Assembly: GCA_041689935.1 (NCBI GenBank)
Contig: JBDNFI010000012.1
Location: forward strand, 17,009-81,008
Direction of reading: 5' to 3'
DNA: 64,000 nucleotides
Source of the DNA: CAXBDP01 sp041689935
Lineage (GTDB): Bacteria; Bacteroidota; Bacteroidia; Cytophagales; Cyclobacteriaceae
The translations under genes and the position numbers were made by a program. The notes beneath the pieces are model-generated. The model was not told where the DNA came from. It made no database searches and was given only the letters and a program-made list of their open reading frames with translations. Below are positions 8,675 to 17,923 of this stretch, in pieces (positions within the stretch are counted from its first letter, which is position 1; every line of letters starts with the position of its first letter).

Positions 8675-10123
8675 ATGAATCCATTCGTCACATTATCCAT
8701 TCTTGCAGCCTATTTTGGAGTTTTGCTCCTGATATCTTATTTCACAGGTAAGGGCGCTACAAATTTAACCTTTTTTACTGCCAATCGCCAAAGTCCTTGG
8801 TATTTGGTTGCGTACGGGATGATTGGCGCATCGCTTTCAGGGGTTACTTTTATTTCAGTGCCCGGCGAAGTAGGCGGAACGGCCTTTTCATATTTCCAAG
8901 TTGTGCTAGGCTATATGGTTGGCTATTTTGTCATTGCAACTGTGCTAATGCCGCTGTATTACCGAATGAATACCCTGACCATTTATGGGTATTTGGAGCA
9001 GCGGTTTGGTTTTTGGTCCTATAAAACGGGGGCATTTTTTTTCATTTTAAGTAGAGTAATTGGGTCTTCATTCCGGTTGTTTTTGGTGGCGAGTGTATTG
9101 CAATTGGCGGTTTTCAACGCATGGGATATTCCTTTTTGGGTCTCGGTATTGGTTACCGTAATTCTTATTTGGCTGTATACCTTCCGTGGAGGTATCAAAA
9201 CCATCGTGTGGACAGATACCCTGCAGACCACATTTATGCTATTGGCCGTATTGGCAAGTATTCAGTTGATTTCCAATGAGCTTGATTTCAGTTTTACAGA
9301 AATGATTTCCTCCGTAAGAGAAAGTGAATATTCTCAAATATTTTTCTGGGATTGGAAGGATGGTAAAAGCTTTTTCAAGCAATTCACTTCGGGCGCTTTT
9401 ATAGCGATAGTAATGACAGGCCTCGATCAAGATATGATGCAAAAAAACTTGACCTGCCGCAATTTAAAGGACGCACAAAAAAATATTTTCTGGTTTAGCC
9501 TTACCCTCATTATTGTCAATTTGTTTTTCTTGGTGTTAGGGGTTCTCTTGTATCAATATGCTTTTGCGAAAGGGATTGATATTCCACTGCGCACGGACAA
9601 TTTGTATCCAATGCTGGCTTTGGATTATTTTCCAACGGCTATAGGCATTCTCTTTTTATTAGGAATTACAGCTGCAGCGTATTCCAGTGCCGATTCGGCC
9701 ATGACAGCCCTCACCACGAGTTTTTGTGTAGATATTTTAGGGTTAGATGGAAAAGGGAATGAAGATGCAGGCCAAAAAACGCGAATGAAAGTTCATGTGG
9801 GTTTTACGATTGTCATTTTTGCCGTGATTATCCTATTTGAAATAATGAATGATCAGAGCGTAATTAATTCCATATTCAAAGCTGCCGGATATACCTATGG
9901 ACCATTATTGGGATTGTATTCGTTTGGAATAATGATGAAGAGGAATATAAAAGATAAATGGGTTCCTTTAGTCTGTATTATATCACCTATAGTGAGTTAT
10001 GTCATCAATCTTAATTCTGAAGCATGGCTAAATGGCTATCAATTTGGCTTTGAGGTATTGATTTTAAATGGCCTGCTCACTTATATAGGCTTACTAATTA
10101 TATCCAAAAAAGCGGGAGGATAA
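8675..10123 (+). CDS. sodium:solute symporter (SSS family)
   Basis: A 482-residue integral membrane transporter with roughly 13 membrane segments. The N-terminal region YFTGKGATNLTFFTANRQSP and GASLSGVTFISVPG, the central YTFRGGIKTIVWTDTLQ and the TAAAYSSADSAMTALTTS segment (Na2-site Ser/Thr) are typical of SSS proteins. Bacteroidota members transport sugars, sialic acid or other organic solutes; the substrate is not evident here. It is divergent from clpS and ends 26 bp before a convergent gene. Confidence 0.87.
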   Translation: MNPFVTLSILAAYFGVLLLISYFTGKGATNLTFFTANRQSPWYLVAYGMIGASLSGVTFISVPGEVGGTAFSYFQVVLGYMVGYFVIATVLMPLYYRMNTLTIYGYLEQRFGFWSYKTGAFFFILSRVIGSSFRLFLVASVLQLAVFNAWDIPFWVSVLVTVILIWLYTFRGGIKTIVWTDTLQTTFMLLAVLASIQLISNELDFSFTEMISSVRESEYSQIFFWDWKDGKSFFKQFTSGAFIAIVMTGLDQDMMQKNLTCRNLKDAQKNIFWFSLTLIIVNLFFLVLGVLLYQYAFAKGIDIPLRTDNLYPMLALDYFPTAIGILFLLGITAAAYSSADSAMTALTTSFCVDILGLDGKGNEDAGQKTRMKVHVGFTIVIFAVIILFEIMNDQSVINSIFKAAGYTYGPLLGLYSFGIMMKRNIKDKWVPLVCIISPIVSYVINLNSEAWLNGYQFGFEVLILNGLLTYIGLLIISKKAGG

Positions 10124-10149
10124 TGAAGCTCTGAACGGAATCAAGGCTT

Positions 10150-10476
10150 TTACAAAAGCTCGATAGCGGGATCCCAAAATAGCTTGTCGAAATCTACTAT
10201 TTGGTCATTTTCTACTTTTGTACCTTCGGCTTCGAGCATGGCTTGCATCGTATCTGGCGTTTCGAAAAAGTGCTTTCCTGTAAGTAACCCAATTCTATTT
10301 ACGACTCTTTGGGCTGGCACGTCGGGATGTGGGTTTTTATTGAGTGCCCAGCCAACCATGCGAGAGGAACTTTTGGTACCTAAATAGGCAGCGATGGCTC
10401 CATAGCTCGTTACCCTCCCGCTTGGTATTAGCTTTGCGACCTGTAATACTTCTTGATAAAACTCCTTACCTTTCAC
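10150..10476 (-). CDS. alkyltransferase-like (ATL) DNA-damage recognition protein
   Basis: A 108-residue protein with the O6-alkylguanine-DNA alkyltransferase fold: a helix-turn-helix including IPSGRVTSYGAIAAYLGT, the Arg-finger region SSRMVGWALNKNP, and the active-site segment VPAQRVVN. In true alkyltransferases this reads PCHRV. Here the acceptor Cys is Ala and the His is Gln, so it cannot accept alkyl groups. It fits the ATL family, which flips out and flags O6-alkylguanine for nucleotide excision repair. Its start lies within the last 11 bases of the upstream mscS-like gene on the same strand, indicating coupled translation. Confidence 0.85.
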   Translation of the reverse strand: MKGKEFYQEVLQVAKLIPSGRVTSYGAIAAYLGTKSSSRMVGWALNKNPHPDVPAQRVVNRIGLLTGKHFFETPDTMQAMLEAEGTKVENDQIVDFDKLFWDPAIELL

Positions 10477-11365
10477 TTTCTACTTGTTCAGTATTTTTTA
10501 TCACCGTCTGAACCACTTCTTTAATCTTCCTCAATATTTTCCCTTTTGCTGGATCATTTTGCTGAGTAAGCTCTACAGAAAATTCGTAAGCAATGCCTTC
10601 TTTTTTGATATCCTTAATCAAAAGCTCTTCCGAATCATTCACAAGTTGAGATCGGTATTCAGCTATTCCATGCGAAATGGCCGAAAGTAAGGCTTCATCC
10701 GTGATTGCATGATTGATGGGCAACTCAAAACCAAAGATGACTTTTCGTAAGCTCAATTCTGAATAGCTAATCACTTGCCCAGTAATGATTGCGCTATTGG
10801 GGATTAAGATTTTATCGCCTCCCGCATTTTCCAATACAATATTGAGGAAATTGATGTCTACTATTTTACCATCATGCTCGCCTACCTTAATGTAATCGTT
10901 CAGTGCCAATTGATCACCAAACATCATAATGAGGCCATTGATCATATTATTGATGTAATCCTTAGAAAGGATGGCAATGGCAGCTGCCACAATGGTGATA
11001 GACGTGAAAAATCTCGCCACATCTATGCCAGTACCAATCAATATGGCAAGGATTAAAATAAAATTGGTCAGGAATGAAGCAATTCTATTGATACCAAGCA
11101 GAAATGTGTCTTTAAATTCGGAGTTTCTGTTTTTGCGCTTTTGGTAGAAATAAACCAATATGATGCGCCCAATAGAAACAAGTAAGGCACCTGACAGGTA
11201 AAAGAGTAAGCCTTCGATTATGGTGTAGTCAATATTCCATTTGCGTAATTGACTTAAATAGCTACTTTTAAAAAAAAGTAAGCTAAAAAGGATAATGAGT
11301 TTGAGAATAAAAAAACCTCTTCTCATCAGTTCTTTTCTATTAAAAAGGTCATTTGTTCTTTTCAT
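10466..11365 (-). CDS. MscS-family mechanosensitive channel
   Basis: A 299-residue inner-membrane channel: three to four N-terminal membrane helices, then a pore-like helix (SITIVAAAIAILSKDYINNMINGL) and the conserved beta-domain FGDQLALNDYIKVGEHDGKIVDI with ILIPNSAIITGQVISYS. These are the marks of MscS channels that open under hypo-osmotic stress. The 3' end overlaps the ATL gene by 11 bases. The pore helix is less Gly/Ala-rich than E. coli MscS, so gating properties may differ. Confidence 0.87.
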   Translation of the reverse strand: MKRTNDLFNRKELMRRGFFILKLIILFSLLFFKSSYLSQLRKWNIDYTIIEGLLFYLSGALLVSIGRIILVYFYQKRKNRNSEFKDTFLLGINRIASFLTNFILILAILIGTGIDVARFFTSITIVAAAIAILSKDYINNMINGLIMMFGDQLALNDYIKVGEHDGKIVDINFLNIVLENAGGDKILIPNSAIITGQVISYSELSLRKVIFGFELPINHAITDEALLSAISHGIAEYRSQLVNDSEELLIKDIKKEGIAYEFSVELTQQNDPAKGKILRKIKEVVQTVIKNTEQVESER

Positions 11366-11541
11366 AAGAGATTATTTTGAGTCAGAGGTCTAAGTGAAAT
11401 TCGTTCTTTGTTATGGCTATGAACCCTTTATCTTATAATTACGGTTAATCGTTATCATTAAAAGTAAAATGGTCTTACTTTTGCAATTGGATTAAAATCC
11501 TGTGTTCGGTCTGGTAAATATACTGAACAATAATAGAGCAA

Positions 11542-12321
11542 ATGGCAAGTACTCAATCAGCACTTATAAGAAAAACCGAAAAATTACTTGTAGAAGTTGG
11601 TCTTATTACGCGCTTCATTGGTCGTTATTTTAAGGAAACTTTTACGGGTCCTTTTGAACTTCGCGAAACGGTAAGGCAATGCTATGAGGTTGGGTATAAA
11701 GCCCTCCCGCTTATTAGCGTCACTTCATTGATCGTGGGGTTGGTTTTTACACGCCAATCGAGACCTTCCCTTGAGGAGTTTGGTGCTGCTAGTTGGTTGC
11801 CAGCATTGATTTCTATTGCCATTGTACGTGCTTTAGGGCCACTTATTACGGCCATTATTTGTGCCGGAAAAGTAGGTTCTCAAATAGGAGCAGAGCTTAG
11901 CTCTATGAAAGTAACGGAGCAAATAGATGCGATGGAAGTAAGTGGCTCCAAGCCTTTTCGATACTTGGTGGTAACGCGCGTCACTGCGATGACTTTGATG
12001 CTACCCATATTGGTGGCTTATGCCGATACTGTTGCTTTATTTGGTGGATTTTTATCTGTAAGCGGTACAGAGCTTACTTCTATTCAGCTATATTTCAATC
12101 AAGTATTCGAAGCGGTTTCATTTTTGGATATTGTTTCATCATTTATCAAATCGCTCTTTTTTGGTATGTGTATCGGGTTAGTTGCATCTTATAAGGGGTA
12201 CAACTCATCAAAAGGAACAGAGGGCGTCGGAAAAGCGGCAAATACTTCCGTGGTAGTATCTATGTTTTTAATATTTATACTTGAATTATTTGCTCTGCAA
12301 ATCACAAATTTGTTTCGTTGA
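11542..12321 (+). CDS. mlaE: Mla-type ABC transporter permease (MlaE/YrbE family)
   Basis: The membrane subunit of an MCE-type phospholipid transporter, 259 residues with about five to six helices. It shows the family segments FTRQSR, ALGPLITAIICAGKVGSQIGAELSSMKVTEQIDAMEVSG and the C-terminal CIGLVASYKGYNSSKGTEGVG. It is the first gene of a three-gene operon (permease, ATPase, MCE protein), with two-base and one-base gaps, consistent with retrograde or anterograde lipid movement between inner and outer membranes. A TACTTTTG box (11476-11483) about 58 bp upstream is a plausible -7 element, without a convincing -33 match. Confidence 0.9.
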   Translation: MASTQSALIRKTEKLLVEVGLITRFIGRYFKETFTGPFELRETVRQCYEVGYKALPLISVTSLIVGLVFTRQSRPSLEEFGAASWLPALISIAIVRALGPLITAIICAGKVGSQIGAELSSMKVTEQIDAMEVSGSKPFRYLVVTRVTAMTLMLPILVAYADTVALFGGFLSVSGTELTSIQLYFNQVFEAVSFLDIVSSFIKSLFFGMCIGLVASYKGYNSSKGTEGVGKAANTSVVVSMFLIFILELFALQITNLFR

Positions 12322-12323
12322 TT

Positions 12324-13088
12324 ATGAGTCCATCTGCTATAGATACCACCGAGAATGTAATAGAAATAGTAGGCCTGCAAAAAGCTTTTGGAGATTTGGA
12401 GATTCTCAGAGACATTAATCTTGACCTAATGAGAGGCGAAAACTTAGTGGTTTTGGGTAGGTCAGGGCAAGGTAAGTCTGTATTGATAAAATGTATTGTA
12501 GGCTTATTAATTGCCGATGCAGGTTCGATAAACGTACTGGGCAATGAGGTGACAAAGCTTAATACAAGGGAGTTAGATAAATTGCGACTAAAAATGGGAT
12601 TCAATTTTCAGAATAGCGCTCTTTATGATTCAATGACTGTACGAGAAAATTTAGAATTTCCACTGATTCGAAACCATATGCGCAAAACGCGGAAAGATTT
12701 AAATATAATGGTGGAAAAATCTCTTGAGGATGTAGGGATGCTGCACGCGATAGATCAGATGCCATCGGAATTATCAGGTGGAATGCGAAAAAGAGTGGGT
12801 GTAGCAAGAACGCTTATTTTACAACCAGAAATAATGCTTTATGATGAACCTACTGCTGGCCTTGACCCCATTACGGCACAGGAAATAAATGAGCTGATAT
12901 TAGAAGTGCAGGAGCGTTTCCAAACTTCATCCATTATAATTACGCATGATATTACCTGCGCAAAAGTGACAGGAAATAGAATAAAAATACTTATTGACGG
13001 GCTATTTCAAGAGGAAGGCTCTTTCGAACATGTTTCCAAATCGACTGACCCGCGAATCAAACCGTTTTTCGATTACAACGTTTTATAA
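12324..13088 (+). CDS. mlaF: Mla-type ABC transporter ATPase (MlaF family)
   Basis: The ATP-binding subunit, 254 residues. It has Walker A GRSGQGKS, a Q-loop in NFQNSALYDS, the ABC signature LSGGMRKRVGVAR, Walker B IMLYDEPTAGLDP and the switch His in IIITHDITCAK. The GMRKRVGVAR form is typical of MlaF/Ttg2A ATPases. I chose the ATG at 12324, two bases after the permease stop, over a TTG at 12318 that overlaps it. Confidence 0.92.
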   Translation: MSPSAIDTTENVIEIVGLQKAFGDLEILRDINLDLMRGENLVVLGRSGQGKSVLIKCIVGLLIADAGSINVLGNEVTKLNTRELDKLRLKMGFNFQNSALYDSMTVRENLEFPLIRNHMRKTRKDLNIMVEKSLEDVGMLHAIDQMPSELSGGMRKRVGVARTLILQPEIMLYDEPTAGLDPITAQEINELILEVQERFQTSSIIITHDITCAKVTGNRIKILIDGLFQEEGSFEHVSKSTDPRIKPFFDYNVL

Positions 13089-13089
13089 T

Positions 13090-14067
13090 ATGGCAAACGA
13101 AAATAAAAATAGAGTTAAGCTAGGCATTTTTGTGATAGTCGCTATTATCTTCATTACAATTGGAGTTTTCAGCATAGGTAACCAAAGTAAGCTCTTCGTA
13201 TCCACCTTTACCATACACACCAATTTCAATGATGCGGGAGGATTAATGGGAGGCAATAACGTCCTCTTCTCAGGAGTGAAAATAGGCACTGTCATACGTG
13301 TAAACATCGTTGCCGAGAATGAAGTGTCCGTGGAAATGGCCATAGAAGAACGCCTCCGAGAATTTATTAAAAAGGACTCAAATGCTAAAATTGGTTCCGA
13401 TGGACTAATAGGTAATACCATCGTGGTAATTACAGGTGGCATATCTCAAAGTTCACCTGTAGAAGACGGAGATTTTCTACCAGCTATCCAAAGTGTCGAT
13501 ACAGAAGATATGATGGCTACTTTGCAAATGAATAACGAGAATTTGGTAGGCATTACCGAGCAATTGAGTGTGCTACTCGCAGGGCTAAACCGAGGCGAAG
13601 GCACGTTAGGGAAATTATTTAAAGACACTTCTCTTTATACCAATCTTAACCAAACGATAGAAGGATTGGACCAAATCCGCAGCAGTAGCCTAATAGTGAC
13701 TAATGAATTGCAAATGCTGACAAAAAAACTCAATTCAGAGGATGGTTTAGTATACGCATTGTTTCAGGATGAATCTATGGTGGTTAGTTTAAGAACAACT
13801 TTGGATAATCTTGAAAAGACTTCTACCCAAGCTGATGCTATTACAGCAGAAGTGAAATTGCTTACCGAAAAGTTGAATCAGAGTAATAGTGCGTTAGATT
13901 TGCTTACCAACGATCCGGAATTTGCCGAGTCCCTAAAATCCATGATGCAATATTTGGAATCCAGTTCTGTAAAACTGGATGAAAATATGAAAGCCTTGCA
14001 GTCTAATTTTTTATTGAGAGGCTATTTCAAAAAGCAAGCTAAAGAAGAAGCAAAGAAGAATAATTGA
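13090..14067 (+). CDS. mlaD: MCE-domain lipid transport protein (MlaD family)
   Basis: A 325-residue membrane-anchored periplasmic protein. One N-terminal transmembrane helix (VKLGIFVIVAIIFITIGVFS) is followed by an MCE domain (FNDAGGLMGGNNVLFSGVKI, then SDGLIGNTIVVITGG) and a long helical C-terminal region, expected to form a ring or needle carrying lipids from the MlaEF complex. An in-frame start at 12994 would add 32 residues overlapping mlaF. The ATG at 13090, one base after the mlaF stop, is clearly right. No MlaB or MlaC homologue is adjacent, as is common in Bacteroidota. Confidence 0.9.
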   Translation: MANENKNRVKLGIFVIVAIIFITIGVFSIGNQSKLFVSTFTIHTNFNDAGGLMGGNNVLFSGVKIGTVIRVNIVAENEVSVEMAIEERLREFIKKDSNAKIGSDGLIGNTIVVITGGISQSSPVEDGDFLPAIQSVDTEDMMATLQMNNENLVGITEQLSVLLAGLNRGEGTLGKLFKDTSLYTNLNQTIEGLDQIRSSSLIVTNELQMLTKKLNSEDGLVYALFQDESMVVSLRTTLDNLEKTSTQADAITAEVKLLTEKLNQSNSALDLLTNDPEFAESLKSMMQYLESSSVKLDENMKALQSNFLLRGYFKKQAKEEAKKNN

Positions 14068-14109
14068 GTCCAAAATAATAAGGAAGGTTAATCGTTTTAG
14101 CTAAAAAGT

Positions 14110-14793
14110 ATGATGAGAGTCCTATTCACCCTATGTCTAATTTTTTTATCAACTCAGCTGCTCCATGCACAAAATAGTGAAAACAGGCCGTTGGCTGATT
14201 TTTTTGAAATAAGAGTAAATGATGGGATTGAAGTAGAGCTGATAAAATCGGAAAACCCCAGAATAGAAATAGAGACCGAAGGAGTGAGTACCGATAAAGT
14301 AGTCACAGATTTATCTAGCGGGAGGTTGAGGATTCGCATGCGCATAGGAATATACCCAGGAGTGCGCGTAAAATGTAAGGTTTATTACAACGAATTATCG
14401 TTGATACAGGCAATGGCCGCAGGAGTGATTACAAGCAATGAAACCTTCAAGGTAGACAGATTGAGTATTACAGCAAATGCGGGAGGCATTGTGAACTTGA
14501 ATGTGGAAGCTCGTCGACTAATGTTAGAGGCCATAGCTGCGGGACAAATTTCTCTTACAGGAGAAGCAGAATTTACCATGATAAATGCAGGCTCTGGAGG
14601 ACAGATTGACGCTTTTAGTCTGATGGCCAAAGAAGCTGAAGTAAGAGCGAATAGTGGAGCTTCTGTAAACGTGAATGTAATGGATAGCCTTAGTGGCAGG
14701 TCAAGCACAGGCGCACAAGTCAATTATAAAGGATCGCCCTCCAGCTTATTCGTAGAAACACAGCTTGGCGGTACAATAAATCGAGCGTATTAG
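14110..14793 (+). CDS. DUF2807 (GIN-domain) exported protein
   Basis: A 227-residue protein with a signal peptide (RVLFTLCLIFLSTQLLHAQ) and a right-handed, repetitive beta-rich body. The body includes FFEIRVNDGIEVELIKS, SGRLRIRMRI and successive turns around Gly and Asn (ITANAGGIVNLNVEARR, VRANSGASVNVNV). This matches DUF2807, the putative auto-transporter adhesin head family widespread in Bacteroidota. Function is unknown; envelope or surface location is inferred. It starts 42 bp after the mla operon and could be cotranscribed. Two GCGGGAGG octamers (14318 and 14479) lie inside in two different reading frames. Confidence 0.8.
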   Translation: MMRVLFTLCLIFLSTQLLHAQNSENRPLADFFEIRVNDGIEVELIKSENPRIEIETEGVSTDKVVTDLSSGRLRIRMRIGIYPGVRVKCKVYYNELSLIQAMAAGVITSNETFKVDRLSITANAGGIVNLNVEARRLMLEAIAAGQISLTGEAEFTMINAGSGGQIDAFSLMAKEAEVRANSGASVNVNVMDSLSGRSSTGAQVNYKGSPSSLFVETQLGGTINRAY

Positions 14794-14822
14794 TAAATTG
14801 ATGTTTCTCAACCAATGAAACC

Positions 14823-15287
14823 ATGAAATCCCTAAAGTCAGCTGTTGTAGTTCTTCTCGTTTTATTTATCGCCAATAGTACACAAGCGCAATCATCGGAT
14901 AGCGAACAAGTAAAGGAATTAATAGAAAATCTGTTTGATGCCATGCGGGCAGCAGACGGAGTTGCATTTGGCAAATGTTTTCATGAATCGGCTAAAATGA
15001 TGACAGCACTAGTGGACGAGCAAGGGAATACTCGATTGGCAGAGGCGACTGTAAGTGGATTTGTAGAATCAATTTCCAAAGCAGAAGCAGGAACTCTTGA
15101 TGAGCGGATTACAGCTTGGGATATAAAAGTAGATGGCCCAATGGCAATGGCTTGGACCAATTATGAATTCTACAGGGGAGATACTTTCAGCCACTGCGGA
15201 GTTAATAATTTCACCCTATATAAGGATAATGGTCAGTGGAAAATTGTCCAAATAATTGATACACGGAATAGGGAAGGGTGTAAATAA
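14823..15287 (+). CDS. exported NTF2-like (SnoaL/DUF4440-type) protein
   Basis: A 154-residue protein with a signal peptide (LKSAVVVLLVLFIANSTQAQ) and one NTF2-like domain: VKELIENLFDAMRAADG, then FHESAKMMTAL, a strand pair and a C-terminal WKIVQIIDTR. Such folds form open cone-shaped pockets that may bind or turn over small molecules, or act as stand-alone polyketide-cyclase-like proteins. No catalytic residue can be assigned. It follows the DUF2807 gene by 29 bp on the same strand. Confidence 0.7.
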   Translation: MKSLKSAVVVLLVLFIANSTQAQSSDSEQVKELIENLFDAMRAADGVAFGKCFHESAKMMTALVDEQGNTRLAEATVSGFVESISKAEAGTLDERITAWDIKVDGPMAMAWTNYEFYRGDTFSHCGVNNFTLYKDNGQWKIVQIIDTRNREGCK

Positions 15288-15300
15288 TGTGGTTATTTCC

Positions 15301-16047
15301 TTAGAAAAACCAAAGCTTAATTGCCAATGCAAATACGGTTACAATAAGGAAACGCTTTATCCATATATCTCCTTTATTGACAGACCATCTTGAGGCCACC
15401 CATCCTCCTCCCGCACTTCCCACGGCTAGGTTCAAGCCCCATATCCAGTTTACCTGATCTTCATAAATAAAAACAGCTAAGGAGGAAAACGTAAAAAATA
15501 ATGCAACAAATACCTTGGCGCTGTTTGTTTTTACCAAACTAAATCCATTGATCATGGTAAGTGCAGGAATCATTAAAAATCCAACTCCTGCTTGAATAAA
15601 CCCGCCATAGATCCCTATAAAAAAGAAGACAATGATGCCGTAAGTCTGATGTTTAAAATCCATTTTCTCTACTTGGGTTTTAATGGATTTTCCTCCAAAT
15701 ACAGTCAGTAGAATTACAGCTACCATAATAACCGCCAGTATCCGGTTAAAGACTTCGCCTTCTATATTCACGGCGAAAAAAGCCCCTATAAGCCCACCAA
15801 AGAAGGAAGAAATACCAAGCCAAATACTGTATGGATAGGCGGAAACTCCCTTGCTTTGAAATCCAGCAACGCTAAAAATATTTTGGATAAAAACGGCTAC
15901 TCGATTGGTAGCATTTGCAACCGTGGGTGGTAAGCCAAGAAAAATAAGTAATGGTAAGCTTAGTAAAGAGCCTCCTCCTGCAATGGTATTGAGAAAGCCA
16001 GACGCAAAGCCTACCACCAATACGAGTAAAATCTCACAAAGCTGCAT
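15301..16047 (-). CDS. TauE/SafE-family membrane permease
   Basis: A 248-residue polytopic protein with about eight membrane segments. The N-terminal VGFASGFLNTIAGGGSLLSL and the repeated half GGFIQAGVGFLMIPAL match the TauE/SafE family, which exports sulfoacetate, sulfite or other organic anions. A more exact substrate cannot be given. It converges with the NTF2-like gene and lies three bases downstream of the receiver-HPt gene on the same strand. Confidence 0.8.
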   Translation of the reverse strand: MQLCEILLVLVVGFASGFLNTIAGGGSLLSLPLLIFLGLPPTVANATNRVAVFIQNIFSVAGFQSKGVSAYPYSIWLGISSFFGGLIGAFFAVNIEGEVFNRILAVIMVAVILLTVFGGKSIKTQVEKMDFKHQTYGIIVFFFIGIYGGFIQAGVGFLMIPALTMINGFSLVKTNSAKVFVALFFTFSSLAVFIYEDQVNWIWGLNLAVGSAGGGWVASRWSVNKGDIWIKRFLIVTVFALAIKLWFF

Positions 16048-16050
16048 GGA

Positions 16051-16803
16051 TTAGTTACTTTGTAATTCTGCCAGGCTTTCTATTAGCAAGGTGCAGTATT
16101 TCTCTACATATTTGGCGATCTGTTCAATTTGGGACTCATCTATATTTGATCCCTCTAGGAGTGCCTTTCCATCTTCTAGTTTTTGGGCTAAGTCCGGCAA
16201 ATCAAGCATATCAATATTAGCTTTATGCTTATGTCTGATCTCTCGCAATCGATCCAAGTTTTGCTCTACCAAATATTGATTGTATAGAGTCATTAGTTCT
16301 TTTAAAGAGCTTATATAGAGCTTTATAAGCTCTTTCATAAAGAAAGCATCTCCTTGGGTCAGAAGAATGATTTTTCTTTTAATTTTATCTTTTGGAATAT
16401 GAATTTTATCGCTTGTAGGGTCTTGTAGGTTTATTTCATACGGTTTAGCATATTTGGAAATAATGGCAAATAGTTCCGGTGGGCTAAAGGGTTTAGTGAT
16501 AAATTCATTCATGCCAGCGTTGGCAACTTTCTCTTTTATTTCACCAAAAGATGCCGCAGTGAGGGCAATGATAGGTATAGTCTCATAATGAGAATTTATT
16601 TGTCTGATGGATTTGGTAGCTTCAAAGCCATCCATTTCTGGCATTTGAAGATCCATCAATATTAAATCGTAAGACTCTTTCTGAGATTTTTCCAAGGCAA
16701 TTCGGCCATTATCAGCTAGGTCTGGATTGATTCCCCATTTTTGAAGATATTTAGTTGCTACTAATTGGTTGACTTCGTTGTCCTCCACTAAAAGCACCTT
16801 CAT
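16051..16803 (-). CDS. response regulator receiver with C-terminal HPt domain
   Basis: About 250 residues. The receiver domain begins at the first residue (MKVLLVEDNEVNQLVA) and has the phospho-acceptor Asp in LILMDLQMPEMDG, the Thr in IPIIALTAASFG and the Lys in FITKPFSP. A helical C-terminal histidine-phosphotransfer domain follows, whose likely phospho-His is in REIRHKHKANIDML. This is the usual tail of a hybrid sensor kinase, here free-standing. An upstream TTG at 16833 would add ten residues, but the receiver starts at the ATG at 16803. No kinase is adjacent, so the protein either serves a kinase elsewhere or is a detached hybrid-kinase tail. Confidence 0.82.
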   Translation of the reverse strand: MKVLLVEDNEVNQLVATKYLQKWGINPDLADNGRIALEKSQKESYDLILMDLQMPEMDGFEATKSIRQINSHYETIPIIALTAASFGEIKEKVANAGMNEFITKPFSPPELFAIISKYAKPYEINLQDPTSDKIHIPKDKIKRKIILLTQGDAFFMKELIKLYISSLKELMTLYNQYLVEQNLDRLREIRHKHKANIDMLDLPDLAQKLEDGKALLEGSNIDESQIEQIAKYVEKYCTLLIESLAELQSN

Positions 16804-17091
16804 TGAAAAATGTGAGTTGCCAGTCAAATTCAAAATAGTTTTTGATTTTATAATTGATTCAAAGCTTCACGCTAAGCAAAGGTGCAAGTTATCGTTTTTT
16901 CTATTGCTAGAAGGATACTGTTTTCAAATATTTAGAAATTAAGTGAAGTTTCTAAAACTCAATTTCAGATATATTGTTATTACTCAATTAAAGCTCTAAT
17001 ATTGTGGTAGTTCATTTATAATTAAATTAAATTGTAAATTATAAATTTTAAAATTATTTTTATGCTTGAAAAGAAATTAAATTAAAATTTT

Positions 17092-17907
17092 GTGAAAAAA
17101 ATTAATTTTGTAGTAATAATTAGCTTTTTTATTTTGTCAAACAATGCTTTTGGTCAGGAGAGCGTGCGAACCACAATTTCTATTGGAACCAATCTTTCAC
17201 TATCTACCATCAATGACAAGGGGATGAGTTCTATTCAGTATGATGGATTTATTCCTAGTATTCACTCGCGTTTGGAAAGGCGTAAAGTTAATTCTATATC
17301 AACGTTCTTTATTAGTGGTGAAAAAGGAATATTAACTCCAAAAGGGAATAAAAATGGAAAAATTGGAACTGCAAATCAGAATGGTTTTACTGCAAATTAT
17401 TCTTATCTGAGGAAAATAAATTTAACGCAAAAAAGATGGGCAATTTACACCGGGTTGCAACTTGGGACACTTCTGAGAAGCAGATTGCACAACAACTTAG
17501 TAAATAGTGCTAGAATTTACGAAAATATCAATCACATTGGTCCAGCAATATATGTTGAAAGGAAGATTAATTTGTTCCAAATGCCTTTAGATATTAGCGT
17601 CAGGATGAATGTACCAGTGTTTGCTGCAGTTATTCGACCCTCCGTAACTAATTTGGGAGACTTTCTCGGGAGAAGAGATGAAGAATTGAAAGACAGATTC
17701 CAAGAGCACGGTTTTACATCCTTTGGCAACCTATTAATGATTCAAAATGAAGTGAGTTTAAAATATCAATTGAACAAATCGGATGCGCTTGCCATTAACT
17801 ATTCTTGGCAATACCTTGATTATTCAAAGGTCAATAGCTTACAGTATGCCAGTCAGGTAGTTGGCGTTAGTTATGTTAAAGGTCTTTGGTACCAAAAAAA
17901 TGAATAA
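17092..17907 (+). CDS. exported protein, probable outer-membrane beta-barrel
   Basis: A 271-residue protein with a GTG start (17092) and a signal peptide (NFVVIISFFILSNNAFGQ). The body alternates polar and hydrophobic residues and ends in aromatic-rich strands (YASQVVGVSYVKGLWYQKNE), typical of a small outer-membrane barrel. No family is recognisable. The 258 bp upstream is very AT-rich. Base usage is more AT-rich than in the core genes to the left. The next gene starts 16 bp downstream. Confidence 0.6.
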   Translation: MKKINFVVIISFFILSNNAFGQESVRTTISIGTNLSLSTINDKGMSSIQYDGFIPSIHSRLERRKVNSISTFFISGEKGILTPKGNKNGKIGTANQNGFTANYSYLRKINLTQKRWAIYTGLQLGTLLRSRLHNNLVNSARIYENINHIGPAIYVERKINLFQMPLDISVRMNVPVFAAVIRPSVTNLGDFLGRRDEELKDRFQEHGFTSFGNLLMIQNEVSLKYQLNKSDALAINYSWQYLDYSKVNSLQYASQVVGVSYVKGLWYQKNE

Positions 17908-17923
17908 TTTATTCCAAAATGTT

